Assembly (NCBI RefSeq): GCF_001544355.1
Contig: NZ_BCQI01000030.1
Span: 1 to 33,996, forward strand
Direction: 5' to 3'
Length of the DNA: 33,996 nucleotides
DNA from: Alicyclobacillus acidiphilus NBRC 100859
GTDB taxonomy: Bacteria > Bacillota > Bacilli > Alicyclobacillales > Alicyclobacillaceae
Shown here: positions 16,830-24,297 of the stretch, piece after piece
Layout: each line of letters begins with the position of its first letter
Position numbering within the stretch: the stretch's first letter is position 1
Notes under the pieces: model-generated
Databases searched by the model: none
The model's input: only the letters and a program-made list of their open reading frames with translations
What the model was told of the DNA's origin: nothing
Position numbers and translations under genes: made by a program

Positions 16830-17823
16830 AGTGAAAAACCTGAAACGGACGTTTACGACGAAGGACAATATGTTTGGACGCCGGGAGGTGAAGGCGGTCC
16901 GCGATGTCAGTTTTACGATTCCGGATGGAGGGGTTATCTCCTTCATTGGCGAATCAGGCTGTGGCAAGACGACGATTGGACGCATCGTGGCCGGACTGGA
17001 GACACCGACGGACGGCACCGTGCTCTTGGACGGGATCGACATCCACCGCGCGAATCCGAAAGAGCGGCGCGAACTGATGCGGCAAATTCAGTTGATTCAA
17101 CAGGATCCGTATCAGGCTTTGAATCCGGCGCACACCATTGAGGAGGCCTTGGCGCAGCCGCTGCGGCTGATGGCGAAGCGGAAGGCGGGGGTGTCGAACG
17201 CGTGGATCCAGGATCGGATGGCCGAGGTCCTGAGCTTGGTGGGACTCGATCCTGCGGCGATTCTCTACAAGTATCCGCACATGCTTTCCGGCGGCCAGCG
17301 ACAGCGCGTCGTCATTGCGCGCGCGCTCACCGTGGAGCCGAAGGTGCTGGTGGCGGACGAGGCGGTGTCGATGATCGACGTCTCGCTGCGGCTCGGCGTC
17401 TTGCATTTGCTGAGAAACCTGCGCGAGAAGCTGAACATCTCGGTCCTCTTCATCACGCACGATGTCGCCGCGTCGAGGTACTTGGGACGGGACGGCAAAG
17501 TCTTCGTGATTTACAAAGGGATGATTGTCGAGGAAGGCGCAACGGACACGGTCATCAACGGTCCGACACACCCGTACACGCAGGCGTTGCTGAGCGCCGT
17601 TCCTGTGCTGAAGGGACTGGAAGTGCCGGGATCGCAGCGGTTCTATGTGGAGAAGGAACTGAGCCAAGACGGCCTGTCCGAAGAGGGGTGCCTGTTTGCC
17701 AGCAGATGCCCGTTTGCCACGGCAGAGTGCAGACGGCAGCTTCCGCCGCTCGCGGGAGATTCGCACAAGAGTGCGTGTCTGTATCCATACGAGCGTCAGG
17801 TGACTGCGCGCATGCTGGATTGA
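16822..17823 (+). CDS. ABC transporter ATP-binding protein, OppF/DppF type (second operon)
   Basis: About 333 residues from ATG 16822. ATG 16816, two codons upstream, is an alternative, but GGTGA at 16811-16815 is better spaced for 16822. Walker A GESGCGKTT is at 43-51, then IQQDPYQALNPAH (Q-loop), LSGGQRQR (signature), VLVADEAVSMID (Walker B) and FITHDVA (switch). The C-terminal extension carries CLFASRCPFATAEC. Like its partner it has an alanine after the catalytic glutamate (DEAV). It completes the five-gene transporter, and a GNAT gene follows 24 bases later. Confidence 0.92.
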   Translation: MLEVKNLKRTFTTKDNMFGRREVKAVRDVSFTIPDGGVISFIGESGCGKTTIGRIVAGLETPTDGTVLLDGIDIHRANPKERRELMRQIQLIQQDPYQALNPAHTIEEALAQPLRLMAKRKAGVSNAWIQDRMAEVLSLVGLDPAAILYKYPHMLSGGQRQRVVIARALTVEPKVLVADEAVSMIDVSLRLGVLHLLRNLREKLNISVLFITHDVAASRYLGRDGKVFVIYKGMIVEEGATDTVINGPTHPYTQALLSAVPVLKGLEVPGSQRFYVEKELSQDGLSEEGCLFASRCPFATAECRRQLPPLAGDSHKSACLYPYERQVTARMLD

Positions 17824-17847
17824 GACGATTTGAAGGAGATGGGATTC

Positions 17848-18321
17848 ATGCCCGATATGCTTGTCAAGCTGTACGAATTGCCTGACGAAAGGCCTTATCT
17901 CGAGAAGATGAAGGAGCACGGCATTGTGATTCGCCGGGCGATCGCGCCAGAAAAGCGACTGGTCGTTGGGTTTGCCCGGGATCGATTCAATCCCGCGTGG
18001 GGCGACGAATGCGAAGTGGCCTTCAGCCGCCTGCCCGTATCGTGTTGGATTGCCCATACGTCCGAGGAACTCGTGGGCTTTGCTTGTTACGACTCGACTC
18101 AGAAGGGCTTTTTTGGTCCGACGGGCGTGCTGCCGTCGCAACGGGGGAAAGGTGTCGGCGCGGCATTGCTGGTGCTGTCGCTCAAGGCGATGTATGCGGA
18201 GGGCTACGCCTACGGTGTCATCGGTGGGGCCGGGCCGACCGAATTTTACGAGAAAATCGTCGGTGCAACCGTGATTGAGGGGTCAGCTCCTGGCGTGTAC
18301 CGGCATATGTTGAAAGAGTAG
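17848..18321 (+). CDS. GNAT-family N-acetyltransferase
   Basis: The 157-residue GNAT protein starts at ATG 17848, with AAGGAG at 17833-17838. An upstream in-frame TTG at 17830 precedes that RBS and is unlikely. The acetyl-CoA-binding motif A is seen as GVLPSQRGKGVGAALLVLSL (R/Q-x-x-G-x-G/A type). An acceptor-side beta strand, SCWIAHTSEELVGFACYD, lies before it, and a C-terminal FYEKIVGATVIEGSAPGVYR lies after it. It is the last gene of the second Opp operon and ends 11 bases from the convergent RpiR-type gene, with no obvious terminator between. Its substrate is unknown. An amine on an imported peptide or amino sugar is a possibility from context only. Confidence 0.8.
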   Translation: MPDMLVKLYELPDERPYLEKMKEHGIVIRRAIAPEKRLVVGFARDRFNPAWGDECEVAFSRLPVSCWIAHTSEELVGFACYDSTQKGFFGPTGVLPSQRGKGVGAALLVLSLKAMYAEGYAYGVIGGAGPTEFYEKIVGATVIEGSAPGVYRHMLKE

Positions 18322-18332
18322 AAACGGTCGGT

Positions 18333-19193
18333 TCATGAATTGAGTTTATGAGTCTTGACCACGTCGCGCGTCGCTTCGAGTGACGCGTAGACGTCTTCGC
18401 GGTAGCGATTCGCCAAATAGATGAATAGGGTATCGATCATAATCAGCGCGCAAATTCTCGACGCGGTTGCGGCGACCCGGACCTGGGGCTCGACGGCGCT
18501 GGTGTACAGCGAGATGTCGGCCAGGCGGCTGAGCGGTGTATCGCCAAAGCGGGTGATGGCAATCACCGTGACGCCGTTCCCTTTGGCGAGTTCCGCGACT
18601 TCGATCACGTCGGACGTCGTGCCGGAATCGGACACGGCGAGGAAGACGTCACCCGGTCGCAACTGCGTCGCGAGGATGGCGGCTTGGTGAAAGTCGTGGA
18701 CGCAATTGACGGGAAACCCGACGCGCGTCAGTTTTTGGGCAAAATCGGCAGCGACGACCTCGGAAGCGCCAACGCCCATCGTCATCGTGCGTTTGGCTTT
18801 GTGCAGAGCCTCCGCAGTCGCCTGGATATCGGCTTCTTTGAGAAGTTTGAGCGTGTTTTGGATCGATTGAACACTGCTGCTCTCGACGGAGTGCAGGATG
18901 GTGCCAAACGAACTGTTTTCGGAAAGTTCGACATACTTGTTTTGCGGCGTGGATTGCAAGTCGCTCGCGACACGGAGTTTCAGATCTTGGTAGCCATCGA
19001 AACCGAGTGATTTCCAAAGCCGGACGACCGCCGCTGAACTGCCTCCGCTCAGTTGGGCCAGTTCGTGAACTGTTGTATTGATAAACTGTTCTGGATTTTC
19101 GAGAATATATTTCGCGATTTTGGCTTCCGAATCGGGCAAGGATTCGATGGACTCCTGAAGTCGTACGAGTCCCCCTCCTGGCATGTACAACAC
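18333..19193 (-). CDS. RpiR-family regulator with SIS domain, MurR-like
   Basis: The 286-residue protein has an N-terminal RpiR helix-turn-helix at about residues 10-80 (VHELAQLSGGSSAAVVRLWK, then SLGFDGYQDLKLRV). A C-terminal SIS domain at about 125-260 (GVGASEVVAADFAQKLTRVG, AVSDSGTTSDVIEVAELAK) normally senses a sugar phosphate. GTG 19193 follows GGGGGAAGGG closely, and ATG 19184 is an equally good start. It is divergent from the murein-catabolism operon, next to an AmiE-like gene. This matches the MurR setting of Bacillus and enteric bacteria, where MurNAc-6-P is the inducer. MurNAc-6-P as effector and the operators at 19308-19347 are inferences. Confidence 0.9.
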   Translation of the reverse strand: MLYMPGGGLVRLQESIESLPDSEAKIAKYILENPEQFINTTVHELAQLSGGSSAAVVRLWKSLGFDGYQDLKLRVASDLQSTPQNKYVELSENSSFGTILHSVESSSVQSIQNTLKLLKEADIQATAEALHKAKRTMTMGVGASEVVAADFAQKLTRVGFPVNCVHDFHQAAILATQLRPGDVFLAVSDSGTTSDVIEVAELAKGNGVTVIAITRFGDTPLSRLADISLYTSAVEPQVRVAATASRICALIMIDTLFIYLANRYREDVYASLEATRDVVKTHKLNS

Positions 19194-19248
19194 GGATCCC
19201 TTCCCCCTCGCGCATCACCCTGTGGATTGGATGGCAGCTCTGAAGAGC

Positions 19249-19257
19249 AGTATACCA
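19249..19257 (-). promoter_or_regulatory. Extended -10 promoter of the RpiR-type regulator
   Basis: On the minus strand the sequence TGGTATACT is an extended -10 (TGn plus TATACT, five of six matches). It would start transcription about 50 bases before GTG 19193. No clear -35 is seen. Confidence 0.4.
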
Positions 19258-19295
19258 TGCAGGCATTGAGAAGGATATTCGCCGTCGGGGAAGAA

Positions 19296-19324
19296 TAGAC
19301 ATATTGGTTGAAATAAAATATCTT
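19296..19324 (+). promoter_or_regulatory. Candidate promoter of the murein-catabolism operon
   Basis: TAGACA (19296-19301), a 17-base spacer and TATCTT (19319-19324) match the -35 at five of six and the -10 at four of six positions. The operator-like motif at 19308-19322 overlaps its spacer and -10, which fits repression by the divergently encoded RpiR-type protein. Confidence 0.4.
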
Positions 19325-19347
19325 ATGTTTCAATTAAATATTGAAAC
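19308..19347. promoter_or_regulatory. Putative RpiR/MurR operator cluster
   Basis: The segment contains TTGAAATAAAATATC (19308-19322) and a perfect inverted repeat, GTTTCAAT (19327-19334) and ATTGAAAC (19340-19347), spaced by five bases. The TTGAAA at 19308 also faces the TTTCAA at 19328. The 15-bp motif recurs with one change on the opposite strand at 25968-25982. Binding by the neighbouring RpiR-type regulator is inferred. Confidence 0.55.
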
Positions 19348-19398
19348 GTTATTACAAGTGTTTGCGACGACATGGTTTCGCGGAGAGGAGCGCCTAGC

Positions 19399-20466
19399 AT
19401 GAAAGTGGATGTTCAGAAGCTGCGTCGCTTGGACGCGCTCCTGGAAAACGAAGTGGAAGCCGAACGTCTGCCGGGAGCTGTCTATCGCGTTGGCATCGGA
19501 ACACAGACGCTCTGGGAAGGCGCGATTGGCTACGCGGAGAATCGGAACGGCATTGTTCGGCCGATGACCAACGACACGGTGTTCGATTTGGCGTCCCTGA
19601 CCAAAGTGATGGCAACGCTGCCGAGCGTTTTGCGACTGGTGGACGATGGCCACATTCGTTTGCAGGACCGGGTCTCGTATTTCATTCCCGAGTTCGACGT
19701 GGATGGCAAACGCGACGTCACGCTTCACCAACTGCTGACCCATACGTCCGGGTTGATCACGCATCGCGACTTCTACAACCATGGGCGGGATCGCGACCAC
19801 ATTTTGCAGATGGTTGCGGAAGAGACGCTCGACGTTCCGCCAGACACGCGCGTGGCGTACAGCGACTTGGGGTTTATCTTGCTCGGACAAATTGTCGAGA
19901 TCGTGTCCGGCCAGCGGATCGATCAATTTGCCCAACAGAACGTGTTCAGTTTGCTCGGCATGCGCGAAACTGGCTATCGTCCCGCTCCTGCCCTGCGGCC
20001 GAGAATTGCGGCGACGGAGGAATTCCCGGATCTCGGCGTCAAGGTCGGTGTCGTCCACGACGAAAACACGTACGCCATGGATGGTGTGTCCGGGCACGCG
20101 GGGCTGTTCGCGCCAATCGACGACGTGGTCCAGTACGTACAGATGTGGCTGAACCCGGAACCGAGCGTGTTGTCGCCAGCCATCCGACGCGCCGCGGTGC
20201 AATGCTACACGTACCATTTGGCTGGCCGGCGCGGCCTTGGCTGGACCTGCCGGCGCGACGCATACGATCACACTGGCGACATGTGGCCTGAGACCACGGT
20301 CGGGCATACCGGCTTTACCGGAACGAGTATAGCGTTCGATCCCGTTTCGCAACTGTGGGTGGTCCTGCTCACCAACGGGGTTCATTACGGGCGGGAGTCG
20401 CGCAACATCGTTCGTCTGCGCAGTAGAGCGCACAATCTCGTCGCCGCGGCCATTGTGGAATTCTGA
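19399..20466 (+). CDS. Beta-lactamase-fold serine hydrolase, AmiE-like (N-acetylmuramyl-L-alanine amidase candidate)
   Basis: The 355-residue member of the serine beta-lactamase/class C family starts at ATG 19399 behind AGAGGAG. An upstream in-frame ATG at 19372 lacks an RBS. The catalytic motif S66-L-T-K69 is in VFDLASLTK, the tyrosine motif is Y154-S-D, and the third motif is H303-T-G in GHTGFTGTS. The stretch VGVVHDENTYAMDGVSGHAG resembles Bacillus AmiE (YbbE), the amidase that cuts MurNAc from the stem peptide in the murQ-murR-murP-amiE-nagZ operon. Bacillus AmiE is exported, but this protein has no signal peptide, so it would act on fragments already imported. It leads the operon divergent from the RpiR gene. 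The amidase role is inferred from resemblance and context. Confidence 0.8.
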   Translation: MKVDVQKLRRLDALLENEVEAERLPGAVYRVGIGTQTLWEGAIGYAENRNGIVRPMTNDTVFDLASLTKVMATLPSVLRLVDDGHIRLQDRVSYFIPEFDVDGKRDVTLHQLLTHTSGLITHRDFYNHGRDRDHILQMVAEETLDVPPDTRVAYSDLGFILLGQIVEIVSGQRIDQFAQQNVFSLLGMRETGYRPAPALRPRIAATEEFPDLGVKVGVVHDENTYAMDGVSGHAGLFAPIDDVVQYVQMWLNPEPSVLSPAIRRAAVQCYTYHLAGRRGLGWTCRRDAYDHTGDMWPETTVGHTGFTGTSIAFDPVSQLWVVLLTNGVHYGRESRNIVRLRSRAHNLVAAAIVEF

Positions 20467-20486
20467 ATGGATGTGAGGACTTGGCC

Positions 20487-21539
20487 TTGTATGTGGGTGT
20501 AGATGGCGGTGGTTCCAAGACGCAGGTGTTTGTGCTGGACGACGAGTCGCAACGAGGCGTGACGTGCGTCGGCCATGCCAGCAACCCGAATTCCGTCGGG
20601 TGGGATGCCGCGCTGGCGGCGATTGAGTCGCTGATTGGGCAATGTTTGCGCTCGATGGGTGCGCAAGCTGGCGATGTTTGCGGGCTGTCGGTTTGCATGT
20701 CCGGCGTGGATCGGCCAGAGCAAGTCGCGGCGATACGAAAGCGCATCACCCAGAACTTTTCTGGGCGGTCGGTGGAGGTGGCGAACGACGCTTTGGCCGC
20801 GCTCGCCGCGGGAACGGGCGGGACCCCAGGCATCGTGCTGATTGCGGGGACGGGATCGATTGCGGTCGGTGAAAGCGCCTCAGGCAACACGGTGCGCGCC
20901 GGCGGCTTTGGCTACCTCATCGGGGATGAAGGCAGCGGATTCCACATCGGGCGGGCGGGTATCATGGCGGCCATTCAAAGCGCCGAAGGCCGGGGACCCC
21001 ACACGGTGCTGTGGGAGCAATTGCGGGACGCGTTTCATCTCCGGCAACCGTCCGATGTCATCGACGCAGTCTATCAATCCAGTTATCCGGTGCAGAAAGT
21101 CGCGTCGTTTGCCAAGCGAGTGATTGAGTCGGCCGCCGTCGATCCCGTCGCGGAAGCAATTCTCGACGATGCTGTCCGGCATCAGGCCAGCCTGGTTCGC
21201 TCGATTCAAGACCAACTGATTCAGCACCAACTGGCAGACGATGCTTTGCAGCAGCTTGTCCTGTCGGGCGGCATCTTCACCAGCAACGACGTCCTGACAG
21301 AGCGCCTGCAGCATCGGCTGCCGGACGTTCAGTGCCAGGTCTTGCGGGTGTGTGCCGCATCCGGCGCTGCGCTTCGGGCTGCGCTTTGCCACAGGCGCAT
21401 GAGCGGCAACGGGAATTGGCCCGACCCGGCGTGGATGGAAGGCTGGCGTCGAGCTGCGCGGAACCCGCAAGAGATTGCGGACCCATCGAGTGACGTGGAT
21501 GCAGGACAATCGACGATGGTTTCACTAGAAGGGATGTGA
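20487..21539 (+). CDS. BadF/BcrA-type ASKHA kinase, MurK/NagK-like amino-sugar kinase
   Basis: About 350 residues. TTG 20487 is favoured because GAGGA at 20475-20479 lies about 7 bases upstream, whereas TTG 20481 is too close. The phosphate-binding loop DGGGSKT is at 6-12. GLSVCMSGVDRPEQ, VANDALAALAAGTGGTPG and LIAGTGSIAVG form the ASKHA core, with GDEGSGFHIG and LSGGIFTSND towards the C-terminus. This family includes GlcNAc kinase and the Clostridium MurK kinase that phosphorylates MurNAc and GlcNAc. With murQ in the same operon, it would make MurNAc-6-P from non-phosphorylated MurNAc and so replace the PTS route (MurP). The acceptor specificity is inferred from context. Confidence 0.85.
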   Translation: MYVGVDGGGSKTQVFVLDDESQRGVTCVGHASNPNSVGWDAALAAIESLIGQCLRSMGAQAGDVCGLSVCMSGVDRPEQVAAIRKRITQNFSGRSVEVANDALAALAAGTGGTPGIVLIAGTGSIAVGESASGNTVRAGGFGYLIGDEGSGFHIGRAGIMAAIQSAEGRGPHTVLWEQLRDAFHLRQPSDVIDAVYQSSYPVQKVASFAKRVIESAAVDPVAEAILDDAVRHQASLVRSIQDQLIQHQLADDALQQLVLSGGIFTSNDVLTERLQHRLPDVQCQVLRVCAASGAALRAALCHRRMSGNGNWPDPAWMEGWRRAARNPQEIADPSSDVDAGQSTMVSLEGM

Positions 21540-21545
21540 ATTCGT

Positions 21546-23264
21546 ATGACCGCACAAGAGACCGTGACCTTTTGGGGGATTCGCATTCCGCTTCGCGACG
21601 GCGTTCGGGTCGTCGCGGACGTCTTCTTGCCGAAGCGGATATCGCCTCGTGCTTCCTATACACAGGGCGGGGCGCGCGTCGACATCGACACGACCGACCC
21701 GATTCCCGCCATTGTCGTCCGAACGCCCTACGGCCGCAGCGCCGACGGCATGGTGGATCAGGCGCGATACTTCGCGAGCCGAGGCTACGCGGTGGTGAAC
21801 GTCGATGTGCGCGGGCGCGGCGACAGCGAAGGCTCGTTTGTCCCATATCGGACGGAAGGGCGCGACGGGTACGACGTCATTGAGTGGGCGGCGACGCAGC
21901 CGTGGTGCACGGGCGACGTCGGTACGCTCGGCGGGAGTTACTTGGGCAAAGTCCAGTGGCTGACGGCTCTGGAAAAGCCGCCTCACTTACGCGCGATGAT
22001 CACCTTGGTTTCGCCGTCCGATCCGTTCGTGGAATGGCCGACCGGTTCACCCGATCCGATGCATCTGTGCTGGATGTTTCTGACGGCGGATCGAGCCCCG
22101 CAGAACGTCGGGCAAGTCGATTGGGACGCCGTGTACAGCCACTTGCCGTTGATTGACATGGACGAGGCGGCAGGCCGCTATCTGCCAGGGTGGAAGGAAT
22201 TGTTCGATCACTGCTCGCTCGACGACTGGTGGCGCACGGTGTGCTATCAGAATCGATTTGCCGAGATCGACATCCCAGTGATGCACATCTCCGGTTGGTA
22301 CGACGACGAGCAAATCGGAACCCCGCTCAACTACGCGGGCATGGTGAAACTCGCGCCGAGCGCGCAGACGCGGCAGGCTCAGCGGCTGATCATGGGGCCG
22401 TGGCCGCACCAAGTCAACCAGTCGACGAAGGTGGGGGCGCTCGACTTCGGACCGGCGGCCGTGATCGACCTGCGGGGAAGGCAGCTTCGCTTCTTCGACC
22501 GCTGGTTGAAGCACGAGTGCAACGGCGTCGACGAGGAAATGCCAATTTCGCTGTTCGTCATGGGAAAAAACGAATGGCGGGAGGAGCGCGAGTGGCCGCT
22601 TGCCCGAACTCAATACGTGCCATGGTACTGCCACAGCGGCGGCTTTGCGAATGGCGAGAGCGGCGACGGGACCTTGTCGGCCGAGCCGCCGGGGGCCGCT
22701 GAACCGCCGGATCGATACACGTACGATCCCGACGATCCAGTGCGATTCATCACCGAACCGACGTCGTCGCAGATTGGCGGACCGGACGATTACAGCGAGA
22801 TCCATCGCCGCAAGGACGTATTGGTGTACACGAGCGAACCGCTTGCGAAGGAACTCGAGATCACGGGACAGGTCCAAGTGTGCCTGCACGCGGCGACGTC
22901 CGGGCCGGACACCGACTTTATGGCGCAGCTGCACGATGTTTGGCCGAACGGGTACGCGCAGCGGCTGTGCGACGGCATGGTGCGGGTTCGCTTCCGCAAT
23001 GGGATGGCGGAGCCGCAGTTGTTGGAACCGAACACGATTGATTCGTACAGCATTGATTGTTGGAACACGTCACACGTTTTCCTGCCAGGCCATCGCATTC
23101 GGCTGCACATCGCGTCAAGCGCGTTTCCGAAATACGACAGGAATCCGAACACGGCCGAACCGCTTGGCCGGACGACGAACAGGCAGGCTGTGGAGCAAAC
23201 GGTGTTACACGACAAAGAACATCCGACATACGTGATTTTGCCGGTGATACCTCATGAAGAATGA
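21546..23264 (+). CDS. CocE/NonD-family alpha/beta hydrolase (X-Pro dipeptidyl-peptidase S15 type)
   Basis: The 572-residue protein has the layout of CocE-type esterases and alpha-amino-acid ester hydrolases. It has an N-terminal alpha/beta-hydrolase fold and a C-terminal jelly-roll domain (about 400-572, LEITGQVQVCLHAATSGPDT). The nucleophile is S131 in GTLGGSYLGK, the acid is D253 or D254 in ISGWYDDEQ, and the histidine is H288 in GPWPHQ. VNVDVRGRGDSEG (84-96) is the oxyanion-side signature. There is no signal peptide. It starts at ATG 21546, six bases after the kinase stop. The family cleaves esters, beta-lactam precursors and Xaa-Pro peptides. Nothing in sequence fixes the substrate. Its place among murein-recycling genes suggests an acyl or peptide bond in a muropeptide, which is speculative. 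Confidence 0.85.
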   Translation: MTAQETVTFWGIRIPLRDGVRVVADVFLPKRISPRASYTQGGARVDIDTTDPIPAIVVRTPYGRSADGMVDQARYFASRGYAVVNVDVRGRGDSEGSFVPYRTEGRDGYDVIEWAATQPWCTGDVGTLGGSYLGKVQWLTALEKPPHLRAMITLVSPSDPFVEWPTGSPDPMHLCWMFLTADRAPQNVGQVDWDAVYSHLPLIDMDEAAGRYLPGWKELFDHCSLDDWWRTVCYQNRFAEIDIPVMHISGWYDDEQIGTPLNYAGMVKLAPSAQTRQAQRLIMGPWPHQVNQSTKVGALDFGPAAVIDLRGRQLRFFDRWLKHECNGVDEEMPISLFVMGKNEWREEREWPLARTQYVPWYCHSGGFANGESGDGTLSAEPPGAAEPPDRYTYDPDDPVRFITEPTSSQIGGPDDYSEIHRRKDVLVYTSEPLAKELEITGQVQVCLHAATSGPDTDFMAQLHDVWPNGYAQRLCDGMVRVRFRNGMAEPQLLEPNTIDSYSIDCWNTSHVFLPGHRIRLHIASSAFPKYDRNPNTAEPLGRTTNRQAVEQTVLHDKEHPTYVILPVIPHEE

Positions 23265-23310
23265 ACCTTGGCGCGAGAAAAGTATGACGAATGTTCAAGG
23301 AGATGATGGC

Positions 23311-24294
23311 GTGGAAGCGATCTGGGGGTTACAGACAGAGCAGTCCCTTCCCGAATACGATCGGCTGGATGTCAGTTCGACCAGTGAAATCCTGTCGATG
23401 ATGAACGAGGCGGATCAAACGGTGCCGATCGCGGTGAAGAAGGCCTTGCCGGCGGTCGAAGAGGCGGTGGAACTGATTGTCAAAGCCCTGTCCTCGGGGG
23501 GGCGCCTGTTCTATATTGGCGCTGGAACCAGTGGCCGCCTGGGCGTATTGGACGCCGCGGAATGTCCGCCGACGTTTGGCACGCCGATGTCACTGGTGCA
23601 GGGATTGATCGCTGGCGGGCAGGGGGCGATGTTCAAGGCCGTGGAAGAGGCCGAAGACAAATGGACCTCCGCCAGTGAGGATCTGACGGCAGTCGGGCTG
23701 TGTGAACGGGACGTCGTCGTCGGTATCTCGGCGAGCGGCCGGACTCCTTATGTCGTGGGCGGGCTTACGTACGCCCGCAGCGTGGGCAGCGCGACCATTG
23801 CGCTCAGTTGCAACACCGGCGCAAGCATCGGTCGGTTGGCGGATGTTTCCATCGAGATTGACACAGGGCCGGAGGTGCTGGCGGGATCGACCCGGTTGAA
23901 GGCGGGAACGGCGGAAAAACTCGTGTTGAACATGCTGAGCACCGCGAGCATGGTGCGGCTGGGCAAAGCCTACCGGAATCTGATGGTCGATTTGAAGGTG
24001 ACCAACGAAAAACTGCAGGACAGGGCAAGGCGAATCGTGATGACGGCGGCAGCAGTCGACTACGACGCGGCGGAACGGGCTTTGCGGCTTGCGGACGGGC
24101 ACGTCAAAACCGCGATCGTCATGGCGCGAAGGGCGATTGACAAAGCCGCGGCAGAAGCGATGTTGAACAGGGCGAACGGATTTCTGCGGGTTGCACTGGA
24201 GGAAGATGTATTCGCGGAGGCTGGGTTGGTGCAGCATCGGCCAGCGGCGGAGACGGCGGCCGAGAGCACGGCTGCTCGGAACGGAGGGAATTGA
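23311..24294 (+). CDS. murQ: N-acetylmuramic acid 6-phosphate etherase MurQ
   Basis: The 327-residue cytoplasmic SIS-domain enzyme cleaves the lactyl ether of MurNAc-6-P to give GlcNAc-6-P and D-lactate. The signature segment begins GAGTSGRLGVLDAAECPPTF at 70-89, with the catalytic glutamate at E84. A second acidic catalytic residue is expected near EEAEDKW (D116). GISASGRTPYVVGGLTYAR and EVLAGSTRLKAGTAEKLVLN are further MurQ landmarks. I choose GTG 23311 because AAGGAG (23297-23302) is ideally spaced and the protein then begins like other MurQ proteins. The frame opens further upstream at ATG 23254 and ATG 23284, overlapping the hydrolase gene, but those starts have weak ribosome binding sites. 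It is co-transcribed with the kinase that would supply its substrate. Confidence 0.95.
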   Translation: MEAIWGLQTEQSLPEYDRLDVSSTSEILSMMNEADQTVPIAVKKALPAVEEAVELIVKALSSGGRLFYIGAGTSGRLGVLDAAECPPTFGTPMSLVQGLIAGGQGAMFKAVEEAEDKWTSASEDLTAVGLCERDVVVGISASGRTPYVVGGLTYARSVGSATIALSCNTGASIGRLADVSIEIDTGPEVLAGSTRLKAGTAEKLVLNMLSTASMVRLGKAYRNLMVDLKVTNEKLQDRARRIVMTAAAVDYDAAERALRLADGHVKTAIVMARRAIDKAAAEAMLNRANGFLRVALEEDVFAEAGLVQHRPAAETAAESTAARNGGN

Positions 24295-24297
24295 GCG

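Noticed and set aside
15576-17042. Long antisense frame (488 codons) across the second pair of ATPase genes
   Set aside because: It covers two genes with complete Walker and signature motifs on the plus strand. The translation is compositionally odd and has no recognisable domain.
16954-18141. Antisense frame (395 codons) across the second OppF-type and GNAT genes
   Set aside because: It is Arg/His-rich shadow translation, contradicted by two supported plus-strand genes.
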